Positions 7,615-15,783 of a DNA stretch of 20,100 bases are shown here, in pieces. This DNA is from an uncultured Clostridia bacterium (lineage in GTDB: Bacteria > Bacillota > Clostridia > TANB77 > CAG-508). A model generated the notes under the pieces. It saw only the letters and a program-made list of their open reading frames with translations. It had not been told where the DNA came from and did no database searches. The position numbers and the translations under genes were made by a program. Location: the NCBI GenBank assembly GCA_947628395.1, contig CANQZP010000019.1, forward strand, positions 1-20,100. Reading direction: 5' to 3'. Each line of letters opens with the position of its first letter. The first letter of the stretch is position 1.

Positions 7615-7810
7615 TAAGTAAATTAATTGTTTTTGTAATAGCGCGCAGCGACCAAACGAGCGAAGCGAGTGCGATTGAAGCAACTTACAGATGTTTCTTG
7701 TATTTCGCATTTTCTTCGGAGAACGGGCGATTAATAATCGCCCCTACGAAATACATTTTAATCTGAAAGTTGCGACAGCAAAGCTATGAAAAAAACAATT
7801 AATTTACTTA
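7615..7810. mobile_element. Nested inverted-repeat element (MITE-like)
   Basis: Outer arms 7615-7642 and 7783-7810 are inverted copies matching at 26 of 28 positions (TAAGTAAATTAATTGTTTTT...). Inside are further nested pairs: 7680-7692 with 7761-7773 (12 of 13), 7699-7707 with 7747-7755 (9 of 9), and a central palindrome at 7725-7743. The element encodes nothing and lies between the site-2-protease homologue and tsaD. No clear target-site duplication is visible. It may also act as a terminator or RNA processing site. Confidence 0.65.
7725..7747. repeat. REP-like palindrome GGGCGATTAATAATCGCCC with CTAC tail
   Basis: Perfect 19-base palindrome plus CTAC, inside the nested element. It is the same family as the copy at 5840-5862 and a relative of the GTAGGGGCGG arms at 5720-5794. 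Confidence 0.8.
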
Positions 7811-7823
7811 TTAAAATTTCAAA

Positions 7824-8588
7824 TTATATAAACAGAGAAAAAACTAATCCCACTAAATAAAATATACCCTTTTGAATCCAAGAAATAATAGGGCTAACAA
7901 TATATCCCAATATACTAGTAATCCATAACAAGATAAAAATTAAGTAAATCATATTTTGATGTTCATCAATCCATCTTTGAGCCTTATAAGGTAAAACCTT
8001 TAAAAATATTTTAGAACCATCTAATGGTGGAATAGGTATTAAATTAAATACCCCTAGCCCAATATTTACTATAATTGCATAATAAACTGTAAGAGCTATT
8101 AAACTCATAAAACTCATTCCTTGAATAGTAGTTGAAATAAACATTTCTAATACTACAGAAGGATTTGTTATAGAAATAATATAAAATATTATAGTAAAAA
8201 TTATGGCTAAAATAAAATTCATAACTGGTCCTGCTATTGAAACTATAGCCTCACCAGCATCTTTAGACTTTGTAGAAAAATTATTTGGATTTATCTGAAC
8301 TGGTTTACCCCATCCAATATGTGCAAAAATTAAAAGTATAATTCCTACAGGATCTAAATGTGCACCAGGATTTAATGTAAGTCTACCTTGATTTCTAGGA
8401 GTTCTGTCTCCTAATCTATCTGCTGCAAAAGCATGAGCAAATTCATGAAATGAAATTGCTATTATTACTCCAGGAAGTGTTAAAATTGTAACTAAAATAT
8501 TATAACTTCCCATATTTAGCAATGTTAATAGTAATAATATACCTATTATAATAAATAATGTTTTTCTATCAAAATTAAAACCAAACAT
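7824..8588 (-). CDS. Site-2 protease family membrane metalloprotease (peptidase M50, YwhC-like)
   Basis: A 254-residue integral membrane protein. The zinc motif HEFAH (48-52) lies in the second hydrophobic segment and the third-ligand motif PIPPLDG ends at Asp190-Gly191, as in intramembrane-cleaving M50 proteases. Hydrophobic stretches are seen near 10-30, 32-55, 118-140, 155-190 and 215-250. Family members cut within or near the membrane; the substrate here is unknown. There is no PDZ domain. It is the last gene of the lysS-fic-kinase cluster, 23 bases after the kinase. Confidence 0.9.
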   Translation of the reverse strand: MFGFNFDRKTLFIIIGILLLLTLLNMGSYNILVTILTLPGVIIAISFHEFAHAFAADRLGDRTPRNQGRLTLNPGAHLDPVGIILLIFAHIGWGKPVQINPNNFSTKSKDAGEAIVSIAGPVMNFILAIIFTIIFYIISITNPSVVLEMFISTTIQGMSFMSLIALTVYYAIIVNIGLGVFNLIPIPPLDGSKIFLKVLPYKAQRWIDEHQNMIYLIFILLWITSILGYIVSPIISWIQKGIFYLVGLVFSLFI

Positions 8589-8611
8589 ATAAATTCCTTT
8601 CTTTTGAATAA

Positions 8612-9187
8612 TTAATAACCTATCTTTTCTCTTATCTCTTTTTCAACTTCTTCTTGTAATTTATCTGTTTTAATATTTATTACTTTGATATTAGGATACT
8701 TCTCTTTTATTTCATTTGCCATCTTTAAATATTCACGTTGTTGAGAAATACTATTTTCTACGCTAAACTTAGATGCTTTAAATTCAGCTTTTCCTTCTCT
8801 ATTTAATCTTTCTTCAAATACTTTTTCATCTTCTAAATATAAAGTTATGTAATATATATCAAAATCTAATTTACTAAATTCTTCTAGTAAATTATTATAT
8901 ACTTCTGTAAAAGAATATTCTTTTTTTCCTAATCTACAATACACTTCTTCAGTAAAAAATGTTCTATCAAAAACTAAGTTAATACTAGTATTCTCAAGTT
9001 TTTTTATATAATCTAATAATGTTTCATACATACTTTTTGCTTTAGATAATCCAGTTTTTGAACTATCTGAAGTTCCAGAAAGTCTATATAAATTAGTATA
9101 ACTTAAAGAATACCTTAAATAATCTGTATATGTAGTTTTTCCCGCTCCTTGAGCACCTTCTACAACTATCAACTTTGAATTTGCCAT
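8612..9187 (-). CDS. P-loop kinase, deoxynucleoside/thymidylate kinase-like
   Basis: A 191-residue protein with Walker A GAQGAGKT at residues 11-18 and a DRTFFTEEVY segment (about 73-82) resembling the DR(S/Y) motif of nucleoside and thymidylate kinases. An Arg-rich lid-like stretch (EERLNREGKAEFKASKF) follows at about 126-142. This points to a nucleoside or nucleotide kinase, but the match to canonical Tmk or Dck is loose and the substrate cannot be told from sequence. It starts 14 bases after fic, with an AAGGTG ribosome binding site, and is followed by the M50 gene. Confidence 0.75.
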   Translation of the reverse strand: MANSKLIVVEGAQGAGKTTYTDYLRYSLSYTNLYRLSGTSDSSKTGLSKAKSMYETLLDYIKKLENTSINLVFDRTFFTEEVYCRLGKKEYSFTEVYNNLLEEFSKLDFDIYYITLYLEDEKVFEERLNREGKAEFKASKFSVENSISQQREYLKMANEIKEKYPNIKVINIKTDKLQEEVEKEIREKIGY

Positions 9188-9201
9188 ATCTATTCACCTT
9201 T

Positions 9202-10029
9202 CTAAAAAACAGAATTGTCTAATTTATTTTGTTTATTAAGAATCAAATTTTCGAAAAATAACATTAAATATCTTGTGTCTTCCTCAATTCCTTTTGAAAT
9301 GTTGCTATAATTTGCTCTAACTAAAGCATTTCTAAAATATAAAGAATTATCTTTGAATAGTTCGTTATTAACATCAAATCCTTTGCTGTTCAAATATTTT
9401 TGTATAAATAAAGCTGTCGTTCTTGTGTTTCCTTCTCCAAAAGGATGTACTTGCCAAATATGCGCAGTAAATTTACAGATTCTTTCTATTTTTTCTTTAT
9501 CAGTTTTTTCTATATATTTTTGATTTGATTCTTCCTCAAAATCATATTTTAAAGTTTCTTCTATCATAGAGTAGTCAGCATATTGTACTGTCTCTCCATC
9601 TAATATTGGTTCTTTTTTCATAATATTATAGTCTCTGAACTCACCAATATATTTTTCATCAATTCCTATATCTATATTTTCAAATAATTTTTTATGATAT
9701 TGTTTTAAGGTTAAATAATTAAATGTAAATGCTTTATCATTTAGTATCTTTACTATTCTTAAAGATACTTCGTCTGCTTGTCTTTCACCTTTATCTATTT
9801 TTTTGTTGTCAGTATTTTCATAATACTTTCTTACTTGTTCTTCAACAACCTCATAACTTTTGTTTCCAATTATGTTTTCTGTTGCCAAATCAACCATATA
9901 TTTAGAAGGAGTAAGATTATCTACTGCTTGTAATCCAAATGCAATATTCCAGTTTAATTGTCTCTGTTTAGAATCTTCTGTTTCTCCAATTTTCTCATAT
10001 TTAATTTTATCTAAATAATTGTCTTGCAT
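9202..10029 (-). CDS. Fic family protein with N-terminal VbhA-like region
   Basis: Fic enzymes transfer AMP or similar groups onto protein hydroxyls. The 275-residue protein has the active-site motif HPFGEGNTR at 195-203, with catalytic His195 and Arg203 present. Residues 25-70 (WNIAFGLQAVDNL..PSKYMVDLA) look like the VbhA-type antitoxin segment fused in front of many Firmicute Fic proteins. The inhibitory (S/T)xxxE(G/N) motif of such antitoxins is not obvious: the corresponding spot reads TENIIGN, so the inhibitory Glu may be shifted or lost. It lies 33 bases after lysS in an otherwise housekeeping operon. Target unknown. Confidence 0.9.
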   Translation of the reverse strand: MQDNYLDKIKYEKIGETEDSKQRQLNWNIAFGLQAVDNLTPSKYMVDLATENIIGNKSYEVVEEQVRKYYENTDNKKIDKGERQADEVSLRIVKILNDKAFTFNYLTLKQYHKKLFENIDIGIDEKYIGEFRDYNIMKKEPILDGETVQYADYSMIEETLKYDFEEESNQKYIEKTDKEKIERICKFTAHIWQVHPFGEGNTRTTALFIQKYLNSKGFDVNNELFKDNSLYFRNALVRANYSNISKGIEEDTRYLMLFFENLILNKQNKLDNSVF

Positions 10030-10062
10030 AAAAATCTCCTCTTTCTAAATTATGTTTCTTTT

Positions 10063-11559
10063 TTAATTTAATGGCTTCATTGTTGGGAAAAGAAGTACAT
10101 CTCTTATTGATACAGAATCTGTTAATAACATAACTAATCTATCTATTCCAATTCCAAGTCCACCTGTTGGAGGTAAACCAATTTCTAATGCTTGAATATA
10201 ATCTTCATCCATCATAGAAGCTTCTTCATCTCCAGCTTCTTTAGCTTCAACTTGTTTTTTAAATCTTTCATATTGGTCAATAGGATCATTTAATTCTGAG
10301 AAAGCATTTCCATATTCTCTTCCACAAATAAATATTTCAAATCTTTCAGTTAATCTATTATCTTCTTTCTTTCTCTTAGCAAGTGGAGAAATTTCAACTG
10401 GATAATCATATATAAAAGTAGGTTGGATTAAAGTCTTTTCTACATATTCATCAAAGAATAAACTAATTACATCTCCTCTAGTTTCCTTAGTTTTATCTGG
10501 AATTTCAATACCTTTTTCTTTAGCAAGATTTACTGCTTCTTCATCAGTTTTAATCTCATTAAAATCAATTCCAGATGCTTCTTTTATACTATCAATCATA
10601 GTGATTCTCTTCCAGCCTGGTTTTAAATCAATTTCATTACCTTGATAATTTACAATAGTTGTTCCTAAAATATCCATAGCAGTTTTTGAGAAAATTTCTT
10701 CAGTAATATCCATCATATCATTATAATCTTGATAAGCAGCATATAATTCAAGCTCAGTAAATTCAGGATTATGTCTAATGTCCATACCTTCATTTCTAAA
10801 AACTCTACCAAGTTCAAAAACTTTATCAAATCCTCCAACTATTAATCTTTTTAGATTAAGTTCTAGAGCAATTCTTAAATACATATCAATATCTAAACTA
10901 TTATGATGAGTAGTGAAAGGTCTAGCAGTAGCTCCACCTGAAATAGTATTTAAAATAGGTGTTTCAACCTCTAAGTATCCCTTTTCAGTTAAGATTTTTC
11001 TTACACTACTAATAATTTTACTTCTTAAAATAAAACTTTCTTTAACTTCTGGATTAACAATCAAATCTGTGTATCTTTGTCTATATCTTAAATCAGGATC
11101 TTTTAGTCCATGAAATTTCTCAGGAAGTGGTCTTAATGATTTACTAAGTAAAGTAACTTCTTTCGCGTGTACAGAAATTTCTTCTGTTCTAGTTTTAAAT
11201 ACAAAACCTGTAATACCAATAATATCTCCAATATCCCAAGTTTTAAATGCTTTATAACTTTCTTCTCCTAAATCATTTATACTAACATAACTTTGAATTT
11301 TTTCATCACAATCTTGTATAGTACAAAAAGAAGCTTTACCCATAATTCTTTTAGCAATTATTCTTCCTGCAACAGTTACATCCTTTTGTTCAAACTCTTC
11401 ATAATTTGATTTTATTTCTCCTGCTGTATTAGTTCTATTAAATTTAGTAATTTCAAATGGATCTTTTCCCGCTTCTTGCAATTCCTTTAATTTATCTCTT
11501 CTAATTTGCATTAAGTGATTAACATCAATTTCTTCAACTTCATTATTATTCTCTGCCAT
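10063..11559 (-). CDS. lysS: Lysyl-tRNA synthetase (class II)
   Basis: LysRS charges tRNA-Lys. The 498-residue protein has the N-terminal OB-fold anticodon-binding domain (about 55-150, VAGRIIAKRIMGKASFCTIQD), class II motif 2 (RVFRNEGMDIRHNPEFTELE, near 255) and motif 3 (GLPPTGGLGIGIDRLVMLL, near 465). Length is standard. It has its own promoter and an AGGAG ribosome binding site and heads the lysS-fic-kinase-M50 cluster, with gaps of 14-33 bases. Confidence 0.98.
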   Translation of the reverse strand: MAENNNEVEEIDVNHLMQIRRDKLKELQEAGKDPFEITKFNRTNTAGEIKSNYEEFEQKDVTVAGRIIAKRIMGKASFCTIQDCDEKIQSYVSINDLGEESYKAFKTWDIGDIIGITGFVFKTRTEEISVHAKEVTLLSKSLRPLPEKFHGLKDPDLRYRQRYTDLIVNPEVKESFILRSKIISSVRKILTEKGYLEVETPILNTISGGATARPFTTHHNSLDIDMYLRIALELNLKRLIVGGFDKVFELGRVFRNEGMDIRHNPEFTELELYAAYQDYNDMMDITEEIFSKTAMDILGTTIVNYQGNEIDLKPGWKRITMIDSIKEASGIDFNEIKTDEEAVNLAKEKGIEIPDKTKETRGDVISLFFDEYVEKTLIQPTFIYDYPVEISPLAKRKKEDNRLTERFEIFICGREYGNAFSELNDPIDQYERFKKQVEAKEAGDEEASMMDEDYIQALEIGLPPTGGLGIGIDRLVMLLTDSVSIRDVLLFPTMKPLN

Positions 11560-11591
11560 TTTTACTATCTCCTCTCAAAATTAATAGTTTT

Positions 11592-11620
11592 ATTATATAA
11601 TATTTAAGTATCATTGTAAA
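11592..11620 (-). promoter_or_regulatory. Promoter of lysS operon
   Basis: Minus strand TTTACA (11615-11620), 17-base spacer, TATAAT (11592-11597), about 35 bases before the lysS ATG. No terminator is visible between the U32 gene and this promoter, so some read-through is possible. Confidence 0.7.
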
Positions 11621-11631
11621 CAAGAATTACA

Positions 11632-12861
11632 TTATTTTTTCCTTCTCAATATCCAGTCTTTTTGAACTTTTATAGGCAAAATCATTTTTACCTTTTGCTC
11701 AGCTCTACCTGGATTTACAGTATTTATCTCTTCATCTGTTTCAATATCCCAAAGTTTTTCTATAACAAACTTTTCAGTTTCAAGCCTTCCTGGAATTATT
11801 ATTTCCATTTCATCTCCAACAGTTAACTTATTCTTAATTTCAACTATTACTTTTTCACCTTCATTATCTACTACTTTACCACCAAATTCATATTCTAAAT
11901 TATATTGTTTACCTTCATACTCTTGAATATCTTTATTGTTTCTATCATTAAAATAAAAAGTAGTAAGCCCTCTAGTTTTTGTTTTTTCAAGTTCTTTTAA
12001 ATATTTAGAACCATCATAAGATTTTGGGTCTTTCATATAATCATCTATTGCATTTCTATAGCTATTTACTACAGAAGCTAAATAATATTCAGTCTTTAAT
12101 CTTCCTTCAATTTTAATACTGTCTATTCCCATATCTATTATTTCTGGTATTTCATTTATTAAACATAAATCTTTTGATGAAAAAATATATGTACCATTTT
12201 CGTCATCTTCTACCGGCATTAGATTTCCTGGATTATTTTTTTCTTCAACATATATGTTATATGCCCATCTACAACTCTGTGCACAATCTCCTAAATTTGC
12301 ACTTCTTCCACATAAGAAATCACTTAAGAAGCACCTACCCGAATATCCAAAACATATAGCTCCATGTGCAAACATTTCTACTTCTAAATCTTTAGGCTTA
12401 TTTTCAAGTAATACTTTTATTTGCTCTTTATTCATCTCTCTTCCAAGTATTACCCTTTTAGCGCCATTATTATACCAGAACTTAGCATTGTGATAACTTA
12501 TTACATTTGCTTGAGTACTAATATGAATATCAACATCTGGTGCATATTGTTTAATAATATCAAAAACTCCTCCATCAGATACTATTATTCCATCAGGTTT
12601 TAATTTATTTAACTCTTTAGCCACTTTTATTATTTCATCATATCTTTCATCCCATGCAAATATATTTATAGCTACATGTACTCTTTTACCAATATTATGA
12701 GCATATTCAATTGTCTTAGCTAGTTCATCATCATCCATATTTACTCTAGTTCTAAGTGATAAACTTCTTGTTCCCATATATACTGCATCTGCACCATATA
12801 AAAAAGCTATCTTAGCTTTTTCAAAAGAACCTGCTGGTGCTAATAATTCAATCTTTTTCAT
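11632..12861 (-). CDS. U32 family peptidase-like protein, probable tRNA uridine hydroxylation protein
   Basis: A 409-residue protein of the U32 family. Visible family features are LLAPAGSFEKAKIAFLYGADAVYMG at the N-terminus (written here in part: APAGSFEKAK, GADAVYMG), the HGAICFGYSGRCFLSD block and the following cysteines (FLCGRSANLGDCAQSCRW). In Bacillus and Escherichia, relatives (TrhP, RlhA) use prephenate-linked chemistry and an iron-sulfur cluster to hydroxylate tRNA U34 or rRNA; peptidase activity is doubtful. A trmR-like methyltransferase that would act next in the pathway lies at 17179-17772. The choice between TrhP and other U32 subfamilies is inference. Confidence 0.85.
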   Translation of the reverse strand: MKKIELLAPAGSFEKAKIAFLYGADAVYMGTRSLSLRTRVNMDDDELAKTIEYAHNIGKRVHVAINIFAWDERYDEIIKVAKELNKLKPDGIIVSDGGVFDIIKQYAPDVDIHISTQANVISYHNAKFWYNNGAKRVILGREMNKEQIKVLLENKPKDLEVEMFAHGAICFGYSGRCFLSDFLCGRSANLGDCAQSCRWAYNIYVEEKNNPGNLMPVEDDENGTYIFSSKDLCLINEIPEIIDMGIDSIKIEGRLKTEYYLASVVNSYRNAIDDYMKDPKSYDGSKYLKELEKTKTRGLTTFYFNDRNNKDIQEYEGKQYNLEYEFGGKVVDNEGEKVIVEIKNKLTVGDEMEIIIPGRLETEKFVIEKLWDIETDEEINTVNPGRAEQKVKMILPIKVQKDWILRRKK

Positions 12862-12893
12862 CTATTTTTCTCCCATTCTTTTAGATTATTACT

Positions 12894-12922
12894 ACTATAA
12901 CATATTTTTTTAATAATTTAAA
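12894..12922 (-). promoter_or_regulatory. Possible promoter of the U32 gene
   Basis: Minus strand TTTAAA (12917-12922), 17-base spacer, TATAGT (12894-12899), 33 bases before the U32 ATG and directly after the upstream terminator. Confidence 0.45.
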
Positions 12923-12937
12923 CCATTTTTCGAAAAA

Positions 12938-12967
12938 AGAGATAATAAGATTTCTCTTACTATCTCT
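12938..12967 (-). terminator. Terminator of the 29-residue-repeat protein gene
   Basis: Minus-strand AGAGATAGTAAGA pairs with TCTTATTATCTCT (13 bp with one G-U) around a GAAA loop, followed by TTTTTT. A nearly identical copy lies at 14393-14422. Confidence 0.85.
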
Positions 12968-12984
12968 TTTTCTTTGTGGATTAA

Positions 12985-14238
12985 TTACAGTATTGCTTCA
13001 AGTTTATCCGTTAATTTTTTCTGAATTATTGCATCAAATGTTTTCACATTTTCTAAACCATCTTTTACTTCTGTAATGGATACGTCTGCCAATAAAGCTT
13101 TTATTGCTTTTTCCATTGATTCATCATCATATTTTGGATCAGCATAAATTTTTACTTTATTGGTAGTAAAACCTAATTCAGAGCCTTTGACTATCTTTTC
13201 TAGTTGCCTACAACTAAATTTAGGATTAGTCATTATTTTGGCTATCTCTAAATCCAAACCTTCTAATAATGCGTTTCTAATTATTCTCATATCATCAGCC
13301 TCGATTTCAGGACTTAAATAAACTTCAACTTGTTCATCTTTTAAGCCATTATAACCTAAGCGAATTTGTTCCATCTGCTCCCAGTTAAATTCAGGCTTTG
13401 CATAATTATGTACTTGTTTCTGTTTTAAGCCATTCTCATAGCCAAAGCGAATTTGTCGCATCTGATCCCAGTTAAATTCAGGATTGATGTAAGTTTTTAT
13501 TTGTTTCTCTTTTAAACCATTCTTATAGCCTGAGTAAATCTCTGACATATAATATGGTTCAATTTCAGGCTTTGCATAAGGTCTTATTTGTTTCTCTTTT
13601 AAGCCGTCCTTATAGGCAAAGCGAATTTGTTCCATCTGCCTCCAGTTAAATTCAGGCTTTGCATAAGTATGTATCAGTTTCTGTTTTAAGCCATTCTCAT
13701 AGCCAAAGCGAATTTGCTTCATCTGCCTCCAGTTAAATTCAGGCTTTGCATAGGTTCTAATTTGCTCATCTTTTAAACCATTCAAATATCCGAAGCGAAT
13801 TTCTTGAATCTGATAACAGTCAAATCCAGACATTATATAGGTTTCTAGTTGCTCCTTTTTTAAACCATTCTCATTCTGATAGCCTACACGAATTTCTTCC
13901 ATCTGCTCATAGTCAAGCTCAGGCTTTGCATAACTTTCTATCTGTTCCTCTGTTAAGCCATTCTCATAGCCTACACGAATTTCTTCCATCTGCTCATAGT
14001 CAAATTTATTATTGCCATTATAAAATCCATAATGAATCCGAAATTCTATTTTTTCAATACTATCTCCGTTTTCTATTGATTTTTTGATTTTAGAAATTAC
14101 ATTACTTGGTAGGCTAGAAATCTGGCCTAAGAAATCAGCGGTAATCTGTGGCTTGGATTCTAATAACTCTATCCATTTCAGCCGTTCATTAGTGTCATCA
14201 ATTGAACTTAATAACTTCTTTACTGTATTTTCATCCAT
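12985..14238 (-). CDS. Repeat protein of unknown function (29-residue helical repeats)
   Basis: The 417-residue protein is a non-repeated N-terminus (1-75) followed by about eight clear and three degenerate 29-residue repeats of the type QMEQIRFGYENGL-KQ-IHTYAKPEFNW. They suggest a helical solenoid for binding. Similar repeat proteins are common in gut Firmicutes, often near mobile elements; no function is known to me. Codon use differs from the neighbours: Arg is often CGC or CGT, Gly often GGC, and CGG occurs in frame twice (14038-14040, 14182-14184), while the core genes use AGA, GGA and no CGG. This suggests transfer. It has its own promoter, an AAAGGAGG ribosome binding site and a terminator. 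A collapsed copy lies next to it. Confidence 0.85.
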   Translation of the reverse strand: MDENTVKKLLSSIDDTNERLKWIELLESKPQITADFLGQISSLPSNVISKIKKSIENGDSIEKIEFRIHYGFYNGNNKFDYEQMEEIRVGYENGLTEEQIESYAKPELDYEQMEEIRVGYQNENGLKKEQLETYIMSGFDCYQIQEIRFGYLNGLKDEQIRTYAKPEFNWRQMKQIRFGYENGLKQKLIHTYAKPEFNWRQMEQIRFAYKDGLKEKQIRPYAKPEIEPYYMSEIYSGYKNGLKEKQIKTYINPEFNWDQMRQIRFGYENGLKQKQVHNYAKPEFNWEQMEQIRLGYNGLKDEQVEVYLSPEIEADDMRIIRNALLEGLDLEIAKIMTNPKFSCRQLEKIVKGSELGFTTNKVKIYADPKYDDESMEKAIKALLADVSITEVKDGLENVKTFDAIIQKKLTDKLEAIL

Positions 14239-14322
14239 AAAAATTCCTCCTTTAAATAATTATTTAATAGAAGTAGGTTTTAAAACCATTATCTATTATG
14301 TATATTTTTTATGAATAATTAT

Positions 14323-14351
14323 ATTATACCATGTTTTTACAGATTTTTCAA
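14323..14351 (-). promoter_or_regulatory. Promoter of the repeat-protein gene
   Basis: Minus strand TTGAAA (14346-14351), exact 17-base spacer, TATAAT (14323-14328), about 85 bases before the ATG. The whole upstream segment is duplicated at 14881-14994. Confidence 0.8.
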
Positions 14352-14392
14352 TATGTCCAGATATCCAGAATATTTTAAACAAATATTCAAAA

Positions 14393-14422
14393 AGAGATAA
14401 TAAGATTTTTCTTACTATCTCT
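14393..14422 (-). terminator. Terminator of the collapsed repeat-protein copy
   Basis: Same 13-bp stem as at 12938-12967 with a 4-base loop. The flanking CTTTGTGGATTAATTACAG after it is also identical between the two copies. Confidence 0.85.
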
Positions 14423-14439
14423 TTTTCTTTGTGGATTAA

Positions 14440-14880
14440 TTACAGTATTAATTTAATTTTATCGGCTAATTTTTTTTGAATTATTATATCAAATATTTTT
14501 ACATTTTCTAAAGCGTCTTTTACTTCTGTAGTAGGTATACCTACCAACAAAGCCTTTATTGCTTTTTCCATCAATTCATAATCATACTTTGGATTAACAT
14601 AAATTTTTACTTGGTTGGTATTTAATCCTAATTTAAGGCCCTTTACTACCCTCTCTAATTGCCTATAATTAAATTTAGGATTGCTCATTATTTTTGCTAT
14701 CTCTAAATCTAAACCTCCTTCTAATGCTTTTCTAATTACTTTCATAACTTGGTAGACTAGAAATCCGATTCAAGAAATTAGCAGTAATTTGTGGTTTAGA
14801 TTCTAATAACTCTATTCATTCGAGCGTTCATCAGTGTCAACAATTAAACTTAATAACTTTTCTACTGTATTTTTATCCAT
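14440..14880 (-). pseudogene. Collapsed second copy of the repeat protein
   Basis: The original ATG (14878-14880) still opens MDKNTVEKLLSLIVDTDER, matching the full gene, then a frame change gives a stop after about 22 codons. In another frame the text IELLESKPQIT and ISSLPS continues, then jumps at about 14745 to the last two and a half repeats (KVIRKALEGGLDLEIAKIM onward) and the same C-terminus. All central repeats, about 260 residues, are deleted. The 101-codon frame at 14440-14745 is only the surviving tail. Promoter, leader and terminator remain, so a transcript may still be made. Confidence 0.85.
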
Positions 14881-15064
14881 AAAAATTCCTCCTTTAAATA
14901 ATTATTTAATAGAAGTAGGTTTTTAAGCCATTATCTATTATGTATATATTTCTTATGAATAGCCAAATTATACCATCTTTTTTAGTATCTTCAATATTTT
15001 CAGAATATTTTTTATTTATGAGCATATATTTATATAAGTACCATTTTTTCGAGGTGATTATCAA
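14881..15064. other. Intergenic spacer between divergent units
   Basis: Bases 14881-14975 copy the leader of the intact repeat gene (14239-14335). The rest is AT-rich and should hold the promoter of the plus-strand RelA/SpoT-like gene. The gene's ribosome binding site GAGGTG is at 15051-15056. No gene is seen. Confidence 0.6.
14967..14994 (-). promoter_or_regulatory. Duplicated promoter of the collapsed copy
   Basis: Minus strand TTGAAG (14989-14994), 16-base spacer, TATAAT (14967-14972). It corresponds to the 14323-14351 promoter with one spacer base lost and one change in the -35 box. Confidence 0.6.
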
Positions 15065-15781
15065 ATGATAAATACATTTAAAGATTCTTTAATTGTTTCC
15101 GATGATATAGCTAATGTAACAGAAATGCTTCCAAAATTTTTACATACTAGAGATGAATATAGAAATAAATACTTAAATAATTATATTGAAGGATTAAAAA
15201 ATGAATATAATTTATTAAGACATGAATTTCCAAATACTGATTTTTTGGCTCAGGTAAGAGTAAAATCTTATGAAAGCACTTATAATAAAATTTTAAAAAA
15301 TCTAAAAGATAAAAGATATGAAAATATATATGATATTTTTGCAAATAGATACATAATAAATAGTGTAAATGGAATTTCTGATTCTGATTTATTGATAAAA
15401 ACTGTATTCGATTTTAAAAATTTTTTAGTACAATTAAATGAAAAAAATTTTCTTCCAGAAAGATTTAAAAATTACATAGATAATCCTAAAGACTCTTCTT
15501 ATCAATCCTTACATATAACTCGAAAAAGCGAGAACCCTAAATATTTTTATGAAACACAAATTAGAACTAATAAAATGCACGAAAATGCTAAATCTGGTCA
15601 TGCAAGTCACAAATCAAAATATAAAAAAAGAATCCCCTCTCCACAGAATTTACCAGATAGATTTACCTATTTATTAGATGAAAATGGTTTTTGTATAGAT
15701 GTTGTTCCTATACCTTTTGAAAAATCTTTTGAAGAATTTTTTGGCGAAAAATATGATAAAAAAGAAATAATGATAATTTAG
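15065..15781 (+). CDS. RelA/SpoT-domain nucleotidyltransferase (putative small alarmone synthetase)
   Basis: The 238-residue protein carries a single RelA/SpoT synthetase-type domain: RVKSYESTYNKI (65-76), YDIFANRYII (89-98, with the conserved Asp90), NYIDNPKDSSYQSLHITR (136-153) and ETQIRT (163-168), then MHENAKSGHASHK. These match the ATP-binding, magnesium and GDP-binding blocks of (p)ppGpp synthetases. There is no hydrolase, TGS or ACT domain, so it resembles stand-alone small synthetases. Product could be (p)ppGpp or another pyrophosphorylated target; toxic members of this superfamily also exist. It is divergent from the repeat-protein island and 66 bases before ppaC. Confidence 0.8.
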   Translation: MINTFKDSLIVSDDIANVTEMLPKFLHTRDEYRNKYLNNYIEGLKNEYNLLRHEFPNTDFLAQVRVKSYESTYNKILKNLKDKRYENIYDIFANRYIINSVNGISDSDLLIKTVFDFKNFLVQLNEKNFLPERFKNYIDNPKDSSYQSLHITRKSENPKYFYETQIRTNKMHENAKSGHASHKSKYKKRIPSPQNLPDRFTYLLDENGFCIDVVPIPFEKSFEEFFGEKYDKKEIMII

Positions 15782-15783
15782 TA

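Noticed and set aside
12174..12603. Three overlapping plus-strand frames within the U32 gene
   Set aside because: Antisense shadows of a conserved coding region; mutually overlapping and of low-complexity composition.
13788..13794. Third and fourth TTCGGAT heptamers (13788-13794 and 14036-14042, minus strand) as further frameshift sites
   Set aside because: At 13788 the heptamer is read as Phe-Gly-Tyr, so CGG is not a codon. At 14036 CGG is a codon but frame 0 continues correctly, while a +1 shift would reach a stop after about 22 codons.
13300..14000. Regular 87-base periodicity considered as a CRISPR-like array
   Set aside because: The periodicity is the coding sequence of 29-residue protein repeats in an open frame; there are no constant repeats with variable spacers.
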